From: Anaeramoeba flamelloides
Lineage: Eukaryota; Metamonada; Anaeramoebidae
Length of the DNA: 64,000 nt
Direction: 5' to 3'
Assembly (NCBI GenBank): GCA_027625915.1
Contig: JANTQA010000029.1
Coordinates: forward strand, 4,030,001 to 4,094,000
Part shown: in pieces, positions 1-13,501 of the stretch
Position numbering within the stretch: the stretch's first letter is position 1
Layout: the number at the start of each line of letters is the position of its first letter
The notes under the pieces: model-generated
Database searches by the model: none
What the model was told of the DNA's origin: nothing
The model's input: only the letters and a program-made list of their open reading frames with translations
Made by a program: the position numbers and the translations under genes

Positions 1-3000
1 AGATTTCAACTTTGTGTATATTACTAGTATAATAAAAATTTGAAATTGTTGAATATTTTTTTAAAAAGAAATTTTTATGACGTTTTTGAAAATAATTTTT
101 AAGATTATTTTCTATTGTTTTTTCAATCATTTATTTTGGGATCCAAATCATAAATCTTGGATTTTAAACTATTTACCAATCATTAGTTAAGTTTTGGGTA
201 TTCTTGAGAATAAAGGTTGAGAAGAATTAAATAATTAGCTAATCAGCTAAAATTTAATAAAATCAAAATCTTTTTTCAATTCTAAATCTCAAAGATAAAT
301 TGGTTCCCTCCAAATTGACAAAAACTTCTTCTTAGTTTTTAAAAGAAATTGCATTTCAGAAACCAAGAAAGTTGAACCAATATTTCAACTGGTGTTGGAT
401 TTTCCTCAAAATCATGAATATTTTTTTTCAAAAGAAATTTCAATTTTTAAAAAAGAAAATAACCTTTTGAATTGTTTCTAGAATTTGAAATAAACCTTTC
501 TCAATTATAACACAAAAAAAAGTTTTTAGAATTCAAAGTTCGGATCAAACTGATTTTAATCAAGAACAAACTTTTTATTATTCCGATTTTTGTTCAAAAT
601 TTGTTAAAAAATAAATTTGAAGACGTTTTGAATTTTTTTTTTTAAGAAATTTTTTTACCTTTTAAGGAAGCACATAATTCTTACTTTTCATCAATTCTTT
701 TTGAAAACTCTAAACAAATACTTTTTATTTCATAACAATTGAAAGATCGAAGATTTAACTATTTTTTTCAATTTGTCAAAGTTTTCAATTATTCAATTTT
801 AAATGTTTTTTAAATCTAATAAATTGACTATTTAAACAAAGTAAAATTTTAAACTACTTACAATTCAAGGTAAATTATTTTCAACTTGGAGTTTAAATGC
901 CTGTTAAACGATTTATAAGAGAATAAGGAGATTATTTATACATTAATTAAAACATTTGAACTTAAGGATCCTGAATAATATTGGAGTTTTTGTTTGTTTT
1001 TATTTATTTAGCTTTCCAAATTAAAAGTTAGAAACCAAAACAATATTTATTAATCATTACTTGCGACTTTGGTGAGTACTTATTATTTAAATCTTGTATT
1101 TTTCAATATTTATTCGAAAATTATTATTAAACAATATATTTGATTCAGAAAATAAATTGAAATAACTTTTCATCAAACTTTCGATAAAGTATTTTTTCAA
1201 AGACTTAATCAAAGTTTTACACCTATAAAAATTTAAAATCCGATATTGTTTGAATTTTCATTTTAGATTTTGGATCTAATTGATTTATTTATAATCTATT
1301 TTTATTAGAAAGTGGAATTAAAAATTTTATTTTATTGATTCACAATTAAGAGTTTTGAGTCTACCAAGGAGAAGCCAAAGATTAAAGTATGTTGTTATTG
1401 GGCCTAACCAAATTAATGGCCCAGGGTTCAAATGTCTCCTAAAATTCGATTCGTAAAGTAGTAATATTTATTGATCTCATCAATTAAAAATGATCTTTTT
1501 ATTAGTACAAAACTCAAAAATTTAAGAAAAAATCTGCAAATCATTACATAATTAAAGGTTGAATTATCAAAATTACAGACTCCAAAGTTGTAAAATATCT
1601 TTCTTAAATTTGTGGCTAAATATAGATTAGTAGCTAAAAAATACCAGTTTTTTATTTAATGATTTACTTATTGATTTTTTTGAGAAATTATTTTCAGAAT
1701 AGTGGAAATATTTTGATTTTACAATTCTCTTTAATTAATAGAAACAAAACTAATCATTCTTTGTGTTTTTAGGTTGATAATTATTGAGTGAATCTTTGAA
1801 ATTAAAAAAAATAAAATAAAGTTACTTTTGGAAATTCTAAATATGAATTCTTAAATATCGGAATACTATTATTTGGAATTTGATTTTTAGATTTGGAAAA
1901 GGAATTAAAAAAACAATCAAAAAGGTGATTTTTAATTTAGATCCTTAGTAAAAAATGTAATAATTTTGTGTAATAAGATTTATAATTGATTTTCTAGATT
2001 TATTAGATCCATTATGAACGAATATCATTTAAACCCAATTTCAACATACTTTCGTTATAGAAAAATCTAAGGTGGTAATAAACGCTTTTCAGTTAGTTAA
2101 AAATTGATCTTTTGATTTCCATTTTCTTCAAAATTAATTGTATTTATGTAATAGAGTTACAGTATTGTATATATATATATAAATCTCTTCCTAAATAATA
2201 TCTGAGATTAATTTTTCTTTTTGAAGTATTAATCAACATTTCAAGAATTTTTTTAGAATAATATTTTTCAACTTTAAAGTATTTGTGATTGATAATTTAA
2301 TTTGATAATCAATTTCATAATATTATTATTTTTTTTAAATTATTTCTCATTTTATCTAATCCAAAGATCTTTTGATAATTGAATAGATCAACTTTTTTAG
2401 TAGAATTTATTAATAGAATTTGAAAATTATTGAACCATAATATACAAATACAATTTACCTTCAAGTACAACTTACCCTAAAAGTAAAATTTGATAATCTT
2501 GGAGACTAATACATTATTATTAAATATTGAAAAGTTTGATTTTGGATTAATAATTACAATAATTTTTTTTGTTTCTATTTTTTCACATAAATAATTTTAT
2601 TTTTATTTGAAAAGAGCTACTAAGGAAAAAAGCTCAATTATATTTTATCCTATATTGAAAACACCAAAAATTGGGCTAATTGAAAATTAAATTGAAAAGG
2701 TAAATATATTGATAAATATCAAGTTGTAAAACAAATCAGATCTAAAAAAAAAAATAGAAATTAAACAAAGAAGTTAAGCCAATATAAATATTGTGATTTT
2801 GAATAAAAAAAGCCCTTGGACAAGTTATAAAGTATTAAAAAATTTTCTTCAGAAAAACAAGACAATAAAAAAATAAAAAAAATATTAATTTTGATTTTTA
2901 AATAATCTAAAATGTTGGTGATCTGTGAAATACATACAATTATCTGAGTAATAAATCAATTGATTATAATTTATAAAAACTGAATTCTTTTGAATGTGTA

Positions 3001-5258
3001 TAAGATTATATTTTTTTTAATTCAATGACAAGTTATAGTTTTTTAATTAATTTGTTATTTAAGTTTTTATTTTTCAACCATTTTACAATAAATTCAAATT
3101 TTCAAAAACCGAAGAACTGAATAAAAGTATTAAATTATTTCACAATAAATAAAATTTACCAAAATTATGAATTTCCAAACATTTCAATATCTTTTTTTGT
3201 TTTCTCAAAGAAATTTAGTTTTTTCTCTAAAGATATTTTATAAAAAAAATGATATAATTTGTTAAGTTAACAATCAATCAAAAATGCAAACAATAAAATT
3301 AATCATATTTCCACCACACAAATATCTTTTAGTACTAAGTACAGAGAAATAATTTTGAACAAATTATTACATTCAATCTAAATTTTTTTAAAAACAGAAC
3401 AATCTAACAAATACTTGATTATAACTACCAACATATATACATAAATTAAAGTACTTATTTTTAAACAAGTTATCTTCAAATAAAGCGTTGACTTTTTATT
3501 GGAGAATTTCCAGTTGGTATTATTTCAATCACCATCCCAAGTCAAGTAAAACTTGGTGAAATTCAATAACTTTTAATTTTATTAATCTAAAATAAAATAA
3601 TAGGTCTTTGAGGCTTTGAGGAATCTTTTAAGAAAAAAAATTTTGATAAATTAAAAAATTACCTTTATTTTTTATCAATATTTTCATATTTGATATAAAA
3701 ATTTTTTTATCAAAAAAAAATTTTCAACCAAAATTTAGAAAAAATCACATCTTTTTGGGAGTATTAACTTGAAAAAAATTATTATTTCTCATTTTTTTTT
3801 ACCTCAATTAAAAAATAATAAAAAAAAAAAAATAACAATAATATGTAATAAAAAGAGAAGTAAACAATTGAGAATAAATTAATTAGTTTCTCTTTTTTTC
3901 AATAACATGTTTAAGAAAAGAACTATTTTTATTACTTTAGTTATTTCAATATTTTATTTTAATTAAAATAATACACTCAAACAAAAAATTTCAATTTTCA
4001 ACCAATAAAGAAATTTCAAATAAATTGTAGGGTATTTTATCATTGTGTACACTTAAATTTTTATATTTAACATTTATTTCTTTCTTTATTTATTTTTCAA
4101 AGATATTTATAAACTTTTTATTAATAATAAAGCAACAATTTAATTTTATTTTTCTATTTTATTCTCTTCTTTTTTCTTTTTAAAGTTAACCATATTTTTA
4201 TATTCCCAGATTTAATTTTTATCATCCAAACAATGTATTTTTTTATTTGGAACTCTTTTTCCAATTAAAAAGAAAATTCAACAATTAAAAGTTGTGAAAA
4301 AAGATTTATTAATAAATATAAAAACTATATGATAAAATTTAAAAAAAATGATAATTATTCTAAAAGTTGAAAATTATTATGTTACGAATCTTGGATAAAA
4401 TTCAATAAACACAATACCAATAAAATAAAAGATTTTGTGATCATTTTTGAAAAATAATTAACAATTAAAATATATTTTTTGATTTTAAAAACAATAAATA
4501 TTGAATATTTTTTATTAAACAATTACAAAAATGTTCATTTGTCTTGTTAATAAAAGTTCTAAAAATAAATAAATATTTTTAAATTTAAACTATTTGAGCC
4601 TACTTTAGAATAATTGGATTTTTTTTTAATTAGTTTTAATGTATTTTTGTTAGGGCTAAAAATAATTATTAAAACATTTTTTAAAAATTATTTAGAAATT
4701 ACATCTTTTAATTTCAAACCATTTTTTTTATACAATAGTATATAAAATATGTATTATCCCATTTTTTAATCTTTATATTTTTCGAAACTTTTCCCTCAAA
4801 AAATTATATTAATAAAAAATAGAAGTCAAAATGAATTGTTTTTTTATTTCGGGAAATTTAAAGTAATCTTAATTCAAATTATTCAAAAAAAAAATTAAAT
4901 GAGTTTCATTTATTTATTAATATATTTTGTATTTTGATAACTTTTAATAAAATTTAATTTTAAAAATTAAAAAAAAAAAATTGAAGATAATTTTGATAGA
5001 TTTTATGTTTATTTATTATTTAAAAATAAAAACAATTAATAGGTATAAAATTAGAGTATAATTTTTTTAGTAATTTAGTTTTTTCCTTTTATGTATAAAA
5101 TTTTGGGTTTTATAAACATTATTAATTATTGATCAAGCAATTTTGAATTAATATTTATTCAAAATCCTATTTTGAACAAGTACTTTAATCTTTGTAAAAC
5201 CTAAAATTTATTGTATTTAAATATTGATATATTAAATTGTATTCATGATTTTTGATAT
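1..5258. other. Spacer of unit 1, no gene seen
   Basis: AT-rich spacer without a supportable reading frame. Bases 1-900 match the starts of the other units. 1357-2098 is an insertion absent from unit 2. About 2100-3990 matches 9600-11,490 of unit 2. 4560-5258 is the conserved 3' flank of eIF5A. Confidence 0.7.
1357..2098. mobile_element. 0.74-kb insertion with diverged terminal inverted repeats, unit 1 only
   Basis: Unit 2 runs straight from the sequence matching about 1350 to that matching about 2099 (near 9575), so unit 1 holds an extra 0.74 kb. Its ends are inverted copies: AAAGTATGTTG followed by ATTGGG occurs near 1387 on the plus strand and near 2050 on the minus strand. A diverged relative lies at 41,800-42,165. 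No transposase frame is visible, so it would be non-autonomous; target duplication is unclear. Confidence 0.5.
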
Positions 5259-6164
5259 TTATTTTTCTTCTTTAAATTGTGTGATTTTGGTTTGTCCCAT
5301 AGCAGAAGTCACAATTGCAATCATGATTTTTTCATCTTCAAATCCTTTTCGTAAATTATCTCCAATTTCATTTTTTGGTATTTGCAATTCTAAAGATTCT
5401 CCTTCAAGATTTGCAAGTGATACAAATTCCTCTTGAATATCAATCACATCATATTCATCTTTGTTGACTTCTGGTTCTTGCATACTATGTGTTGCACTTT
5501 GTAATTCTTCATATTTATTGTTTGTAAAAATGTCTAATCCAGTGAAATTGATTTTTGCATGTCCATGCTATTGAGAAATGAAAATAAATTTAAAATTTTT
5601 TAATTAAAAAAAATTTGAAATTAATTTAGTTTTTGTTAAAAATTAATTTTTTTATTTGTTTTTTTGGTGTATTTTATAATTGGATTTTTATTTATTTTTT
5701 ATCAAGTTTTCATTAAAAAAGAAATTTAACTGAAGATTTTTTTTTTGAATTGAATAGAATTTCCAAAGATCCTGAATCTTTGAAAATAAATTATAAAAAA
5801 AAAAAAACGATCAAAAAAAACAATTATTTCAATAAAACAAAAATAAAGAATTGAAAAAGATATTAAAAATAAAAATAAACAAACCTTTCCAGTTTTGTGA
5901 GTTTTCTATTGTTTGTGATTTTGTATTAATTTAATTCATTTAAAATAGTATATTAAAAGAGAAAAATAAGAAGTAAAAAAGAGATAATTTATTAAATTTT
6001 AGTTCAAAAATTTTTGGTCTTGTTGTTTTCTAGATTTGTTTTTTTCTTTCAAAGATATTTTAAACAAAGAAACATACCATTTTAACAATTTTACAAACAT
6101 GATCTTTAAGAATAATATGACCCCCTTTTCTAAATGCTGATGCTTGTTTTGGTACACTTGTCAT
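5259..6164 (-). CDS. eIF5A: eIF5A, tandem copy 1 (3 exons)
   Basis: Translation factor 5A, a hypusine-containing protein that helps ribosomes through slow peptide bonds and termination. Exons (minus strand) are 6078-6164 (29 codons), 5885-5905 (7 codons) and 5259-5567 (102 codons plus TAA). Both introns are GT-AG and phase 0 (172 and 317 bp). The 138-residue product aligns end to end with eIF5A: FRKGGHIILKDHVCKIVKM, then KTHKTGK-HGHAK, LDIFTNNKYE, ATHSM and a C-terminal OB fold beginning YDVIDIQEEF. Lys36, last residue of the microexon, is the predicted hypusine. The loop reads KTHKTGK where most eukaryotes have STSKTGK. The N-terminus is shorter than in animals and lacks the usual acidic start. 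The ATG at 6164 is the only start in frame with the conserved block. Very confident on family; exon joins are inferred from reading frame and homology. Confidence 0.95.
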
Positions 6165-6480
6165 TTGAAATAAATAGTTTAAATAATTTGAATTAAATAA
6201 TTAAATTAATATGAAAATTAAAATAAATGATTTTGTTTATGATATTTTTTTCTATTTAAACTCATTTTTGAGATTCATAAACCCCAAAATAAATCTCAGG
6301 GTATTCAAAATTTTGTACCCAATCAGATTTCAACTTTGTGTATATTACTAGTATAATAAAAATTTGAAATTGTTGAATATTTTTTTAAAAAGAAATTTTT
6401 ATGACGTTTTTGAAAATAATTTTTAAGATTATTTTCTATTGGTTTTTCAATCATTTATTTTGGGATCCAAATTTTAAATC
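6165..6480 (-). promoter_or_regulatory. Conserved 5' flank of the eIF5A genes
   Basis: The 160 bp upstream of each start codon and the next roughly 150 bp are almost unchanged in all copies (also 14200-14515 and 20483-20795), and the window itself opens inside a fourth copy of the distal part. Shared landmarks are a CCCCAAAATAAATCT stretch and TACCCAATCAGATTTC. Conservation above that of the spacer suggests the promoter lies here; I cannot name a factor or initiator, and recent gene conversion could also explain it. Confidence 0.45.
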
Positions 6481-7377
6481 TTGGATTGTAAACGTTTTAC
6501 CAATCGTGAGTTAAGTTTTGAGTATTCTTGAGAATAAAGGTTGAGAAGAATTAAATAATTAGCTAATCAGCTAAAATATAATTAAAAGAAAAATCTTTTT
6601 TCATTTCTAAATCTCAAAGATAAATTGGTTCCCTCTAAATCCAAAAACTTTTTCTTAGTTTTGAAAAGAAATTGAATTTCAGAAACCAAGAAGTTGAACC
6701 AATATTTTCAATTGATTTCTGGATTTTTCCTCCAAATCATAGAATATTTTTTTTCAAAAGAAATTTCAATTTTCAAAAAAAAGAAAATAACCTTTTGAAT
6801 TGTTTCTAGAATTTGAAATAAACCTTTCTCAATTATAACACAAAAAAAAGGTTTTTAGAATATATAGTTCGGATCAAACTGATTTAAATCAAGAATAAAC
6901 CGTTGAATTGTTCCAATTTTGTTCAAAATTTGTTAAAAAATAAATTTGAAGACGTTTTGGATTTTTTTTTTTAAGAAATTTTTTTACCTTTTAAGGAAGC
7001 ACATAATTTTTACTTTTCATCAATTCTTTTTGAAAACTCTAAACAAATACTTTTTATCTCATAACAATTGAAAGATCGAAGATTTTAACTTTTTTTTTTC
7101 AATTTGTCAAAGTTTTCAATTATCCAATTTTAAACGTTTTTTAAATCAATTAAATTGACTATTTAAACAAAGTAAAATTTTAAACTACTTACAATTCAAG
7201 GTAAATTATATTCGTTTTGGGGTTTAAATACATTACAAAAATTTATCAGATATATTAGGAGTTTTTTTAAATTGAGTAAAACATTTGAACTTAAGGATCC
7301 TGAATAATATTGGAGTTTTTGTTTGTTTTTATTTAATATTTTTCCAAAGTAAAAAACTAAAAAGTTTGTTTGTTTAA

Positions 7378-9004
7378 GGACTACATTTTCAATTCAAAAA
7401 TTTGTCTAAACCCAATTTGTTCCTATCTCATTTACATTATGAAAGAATGATCTTTAAAATGTTCTCAAATTTGGATCAAAAAATTATTTTATGTAATTTT
7501 TTTAATGAAAAATGAACATGAAATTTTGAGATACATGAACTAGAACACCTTGTTATGGAAGGTGAAAAGGAAAAAGAAAAATAACCACGAGTTTCTTAAC
7601 TGAAAAACACTTCATAATAAACAACTTTAAATCTAAATGAAAGTATTGTCAATGATCAAAAATCATCGAGTTACTTTGAATTCTAACATTGTCTCCAAAA
7701 ACAATTAATCCGTTCCAACTCGACTGTCTGTAAAAAATTATAAGTCATAAAAATTGGTTGTATATTATAAAATTGTGTTTTTTGAAATATAAAATTCAAT
7801 TTCTATCATAAGATCAAAATTTCAACTTCTCTTACTTAATTAAAGTAATTTTTTTTCTACAAAAAAAACAATAAGGAAATCTTCAAAAGGATAGAAATCA
7901 CAGAAATCATGGAAATTTGAAAGTATTTTTAAATCTTTTTTTTTAAATTGTAAAAACTTGAGATTTTGACAATTTTGGAAATTGAAGATCCACATTAATA
8001 TAAGTATTTTAATAAATTTGTTTATCAATTTCCAAATCCAAAAAATGGATAAGTATATTTTTAATCTTGTATTATAAATTTTATTATTTAGGATGAGCTT
8101 TAATAATACTTTTACGGTTTGTTTTACAAAATAAAATTTTTCGATTAGAAAATCAATTTCTTGGTCTTATAAATTTTCAAGGTAGGGTGGGAACGAATGT
8201 TTTAATTATTACAAAAGGTTTATGAGTTTATTTTACTTTTTTTTTTTTTTTATTTCACTTTTTTTTTCCTTGAATTAAATCTCCCATCCATAACTAAGAG
8301 GAGGACGTCTAATCGAATTGTTTGTTGAGCAACATAATCCATGCCAAACGTACTTTACATTTTTTTAATGCTTTTTTGATAATTTTTTTTTTCCTTGGAT
8401 AGTTTCTCTCAAAACCCAATTTGTTGTTTCAATATAAATTGGGCCGAAGTAGATGGGAAAGGTTTTGAAGACTTTTTCATAAAAAGATCTTTTGGGAATT
8501 AAATTTGCAAAAAATAGTCATTTTTTTGTTATTTAAAAAAACATTTTAATGTTGGTTGAGAAAAAATGTTCATTCAATTTTTGGAAAAGAGGTTTTTCGT
8601 GGATTTAATACAATATCAAAATAATTATCATGGTCATTCCTCAAAAATGTTTTTGATCTAAAATAACAAAAACTTATTTATCAAAAATTTTTCACTTTTC
8701 TCCTTTTTTACATCCTATATCATTTTTTAAATCCTTCTCAGCTTATCTCAGAGAAAAAAAAAACTTATAAAATCCTCCATAATGAGTAAGGTTTTAACAA
8801 ATTGATATGAAGCAAAATTTTTTCCAAAAGTAGATTTTTGTCAACCTTCTTTTTCATTTTTTAAAGCGAGTCTAAAAAATTCAGTAAAAATTTAACATTT
8901 TTTCCTTCTTAGATATCACTGAATGAAAATTTTGGAGATTTACCAATGATTAATCCTTGATAAGAATACATAATTCTTTGAATTTCAATTTCAAATGTAG
9001 TCTT
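7378..9004. mobile_element. TTAA-flanked non-autonomous DNA transposon, copy 1
   Basis: A 1627-bp segment bounded on both sides by TTAA (7374-7377 and 9005-9008). The left end reads GGACTACATTTTCAATTCAA; the right end, inverted, reads AAGACTACATTTGAAATTGA, giving imperfect terminal inverted repeats of about 20-25 bp. A homologous segment with the same ends lies at 14831-16513 at a different place in the repeat unit. A TTAA target with short inverted ends is the piggyBac-type pattern, although the usual CCC ends are not seen. No transposase frame is present. Confidence 0.75.
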
Positions 9005-9008
9005 TTAA

Positions 9009-12000
9009 TGATTCTGAATACTAATGAAGTTTTTATTTGTTTTTTTTTAATTATCTTTCCAAATTAAAATTCAGAAACCAAAACAATATTTATTAATCAA
9101 TATTTAGGACTTTGGTGAGTATTTATTATATAAATCTTCTATTTTTCAATATTTATTTGAAAATGGCGAATACACAGTAAAATTGGGTAAGCGACGAATC
9201 TCTATGAAATTTTTTACCTAAATTTAATAGAGATTGAGAAAATATTTTAACAATTACTTAGATTTGAAAAACCCTGTTTATTTTCAATATTAAAGATATC
9301 TCTCGATAAGGAATTCTTATTTAGAAATTGGTCAAAAAAAAAAAAAAATAACAGAGAATCGTCCCTTAAGAATATAAATTGAAATAACTTTTCAGAAAAC
9401 TTGTAATAAATTTTTTCAAAGATCTAATTAAAGTTTTACACCCACAATATTTTAAAATCTGGTATTGTTTGAATTTTCATTTTATATTTTGGATTTAATT
9501 GATTAATTTGAAGTCTATTTTTATTAGAAGTCTGAATGAAATAATTTGCTTTATTTATTTCCCAATTAATAGTATTCTAAAAAGTGATTCTTTTGACATT
9601 TTTTTCTTCAAAATTAATAGTATTTTTGTAATAGAGTTACATTATTGTATATATATATAAATCTCTTCCTAAATAATATCTGAGATTAATTATTCATTTT
9701 TCCAAGTATTAATCAACATTTCAAGTCATTTTTGAGAATAATATTTTTCAACTTTAAAGTATTTGTGATTGATAATTCAATTTATAAATTTATTTCATAA
9801 TATTATTTTTTTTTTAAAATTATTTCTCATTTTATCTAATCCAAAGATCTTTTGATAATTGAATAGATCAACTTTTTTAGTAGAATTTATTAATAGAATT
9901 TGAAAATTATTGAACCATAATATACAAATACAATTTACCTTCAAGTACAAATTACCCTAAAAGTAAAATTTGATAATCTTGGAGACTAATACATTATGAG
10001 TATATATTGAAAATTTTAATTTTGGATTAATAATTCCAATAATTTTATTTTTTTCTATTTTTTCATATAATAAATTTTATATTGATATGGAAAAAGAGCT
10101 ACTAAGGAAAAAAGATAAATTATTTACTTTCCTTTGATGAATACACCAAGTGAGTAGGTAACTTCAAAATAAAATTGAAAAGGTAAATATATTGATAAAT
10201 ATCAGGTCATAAAACAAATCAGATATACAATAAATCCGAAATAAAAGAAAAAAGTTAAACCAATGAAAAGATTGTAAATATGAATAAAAAAAGCCCTTGG
10301 ACAAGTTATAAAGTATTAAAAAATTTTCTTCAGAAAAACAAGACAATAAAAAAATAAAAAAAATATTAATTTTGATTTTTAAATAATCTAAAATGTTGGT
10401 GATCTGTGAAATACATACAATTATCTGAGTAATAAATCAATTGATTATAATTTATAAAAAACTGAATTCTTTTGAATGTGTATAAGATTATATTTTTTTT
10501 TAATTCAATGACAAGTTATAGTTTTTTTAATTAATTTGTTATTTAAGTTTTTATTTTTCAACCATTTTACAATAAATTCAAATTTTCAAAAACCGAAGAA
10601 CTGAATAAAAGTATTAAATTATTTCACAATAAATAAAATTTACCAAAATTAACCAAAATTATGAATTTCCAAACAAATCAATATTTTTTTTTGTTTTCTC
10701 AAAGAAATTTAGTTTTTTCTCTAAAGATATTTTATAAAAAAAATGATATAACTTGTTAAGTTAACAATCAATCAAAAATGCAAACAAAAAACTCAATTAT
10801 ATTTCCACCACACAAATATCTTTTAGAACTAAGACTATATAAAATAATTTTGAACAAATTATTACATTCAATCTAAATTTTTTTCAAAACAGAACAATCT
10901 AACAAATACTTGATTATCAGTACCAACATATATACATAAATTAAAGTACTTATTTTTAAACAAGTTATCTTACAATAATATGTTTATTTTTTATTGGAGA
11001 ATTCTCAGTTGGTATTATTTCAATCACCACCCCAAGTATATTCAAATTTGGTGAAATTTTTAACTTTTAATTTTATTAATCTTAAATAAAATAATAGGTC
11101 TTTGACGTTTTGAGGAATCTTTTAATAAAAAAATTTTGATCTATTAAAAAATTTTCATTTTTTTTTATCAAGATTTTCATTTTTGATTTAAAAATTTTTT
11201 TATCAAAAAAAAATTTTCAACCAAAATTTAGAAAAAATCACATCTTTTTGAGAGTATTAACTTGAAAAAAATTATTATTTCTCGGTTTTTTTTACCTCAA
11301 TTAAAAAAAATGAAAAAAACCATACAAAAAACCTGTAATAAAAACAGAAGTAAACAATTGAGAATAAATTAATTAGTTTCTCTTTTTTTCAATAACATGT
11401 TTAAGAAAAGAACTATTTTTATTACTTCAGTTATTTCAATATTTTATGTTAATTAAAATAATACACTCAAACAAAAAATTTCAATTTTTACAATAAAAAA
11501 ATGGAAAAAGGAAAAATAAGAAGAATAAGATAAAAGGAATAATTAATTTTAATTTAAATTTTAATTTGATAAATAATTTAAAAAATAAAGAATAAATAGA
11601 ATTCAATAAGTGTACTATTAAAAAAAATTATCTTTGTAGTTTTTTTTTGGATTTCTTTATTTTTTATAAAATTTTTTTCTTTCAAAGTTGGCCAGTATTT
11701 TTTTTAAATCTCAAATATTTTTATATAATTGACCTTTGAAAAACAAATAAGAAATAAGCAGAATAATATCTATCAAAGAATAGTTGATTTTAACTGAAAT
11801 AAAACTAAAAAATCAATATATTTTCTTGAAAATTGAAAAACTCAAATTCTAATGGACCTATTCAGCAAAACAACAATATTCATTCTGTTCTCCAATGGAA
11901 GATCAAATAAAAGTCAAATAGAAATAAATATTATTACTTCAATCATTCGTATTGTTTCAGTAACATTAATATATCACATTTTTACCATGTGAAAATCGAT

Positions 12001-13501
12001 CTTGCGTTATATTTAAAAAACAATGTATTATATTATCAAAAAAAATATTGATATAAAAAAGCAAAATGTGAAAAAAGAATTTCTAATTTTGAAATTTACA
12101 TAACAAAAAATTTTCTTCTAATATGGATTTACACCCTTTAAAAATATGCTATTTACCATTAAAACTGGGTCTCTTTGATTAGAAAATTGTTTTAGTTATA
12201 CTTTACTTTTGTTTTTGATGTTTAATTTTGAACAAGTGAATAATTGTATTTTATTTTTTGCAACTCTTTTTCCAATTAAAAAGATAATTCAACAAGTTAA
12301 AAAATGTGTCAAAATATTAATAAATAAAAATAAATGAAAATAAAAAAAAAATTGATCAAATATTTCATAATTTGAAAATTATTTCGAGAAGAATCTTTGA
12401 TAAAACTCAACAAAAATACTTCCAATAAAAGAACAAAATTTTTTAACATTTTGGAAAATATATTTCAAATAAAATTATATCTTTGGATTTTGTAAACAAT
12501 AAATATTTTATAGTTTTTTATTACGTACTGACAAAATTGTTAATTCGTTTTGTTGAAAAAATTCCAAAAAAGTAAAATAATTATTTTGAAGTTTATCTTA
12601 TTTCACTTTTTTTAAATCAATTATTTTTTTTTATAGTTTTAATGTAGACCAGAAATAAAGTCAGATATTTTTTTTACAATTTAATAAAAATTATTAAAAA
12701 ATTATTTTGAAATTTCAAACCATTTTGTTAAATCAATAGTTTTTCAAATATCTATTATTACAATCTTTCATAAATATATTGTTAGAAACTTAACTCTCAG
12801 AAAATAATATTAATAAAAAATATTTGTCAAAATGAATTTTTTTTTTTATTTTTTGATATATATATGTAAATTTTAATCAAAATATTGGAATATATATAGA
12901 GGATAAAAAAACTTTGTTACTTTTTTTTTATTGAAGTAGTGGAAATCGCATTCTAGGTACCCTTAAACTTTAATTTCCTTTCAGAATTATAAAGCATGGA
13001 ATACTAGATTTTGGAAAAGGTGATTTTCAAAAATATAATTTTTCAATATTTTTATTTTATAGCAATAAGGCGATTTTTATTTGACTAGACTTTTAGGATT
13101 TTTCACCATAAAGTATGATTATTCATGATTTTTTCTTATTATTGCATATTTATTACTAATACCAGATAATATATAATATCATTAAAACCTTGTTTTAATA
13201 AAATTTAATTTTAAAAATTAAAAAAAAAAAATTGAAGATAACCATGATAGGTTTGTTTATTTATTATTTAAAAAAAAAAAAAATTAAATAATATAAAATT
13301 TGAGTATAATTTTTTTGTAATTAAGTTTATTTTTTTTTGTAAAAAATTTTTGGATTTATAAACATTATTAATAATTGATCCAGAAATTTGAATAAATATT
13401 TATTAAATTTCTTTTTTGAGCAAGTACTTTAAAATTTATAAACCCTAAAATTTATTGAATTTAAATATTGATATATTAAATTTTATTCATGATTTTTGTA
13501 T
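9009..13501. other. Spacer of unit 2, no gene seen
   Basis: About 9060-11,490 follows unit 1 closely, minus the 0.74-kb insert. 11,690-12,290 is a dispersed repeat also found at 34,800-35,530. 12,590-13,501 is the eIF5A 3' flank. No frame longer than 60 codons looks real. Confidence 0.6.
11690..12290 (+). repeat. Dispersed repeat, family A, copy 1
   Basis: This stretch matches 34,800-35,530 in ataxin-10 intron 3 in the same orientation; shared landmarks are AAATAAGAAATAAG near 11,750/34,865 and AACTGGGTCYCTTTGA near 12,165/35,458. The second copy contains an extra hairpin segment. No terminal repeats or coding frame are evident. Confidence 0.6.

Noticed and set aside
5245-5436. Plus-strand reading frame (also at 13,455 and 19,529)
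   Set aside because: Antisense shadow of eIF5A exon 3, repeated only because the gene is repeated.
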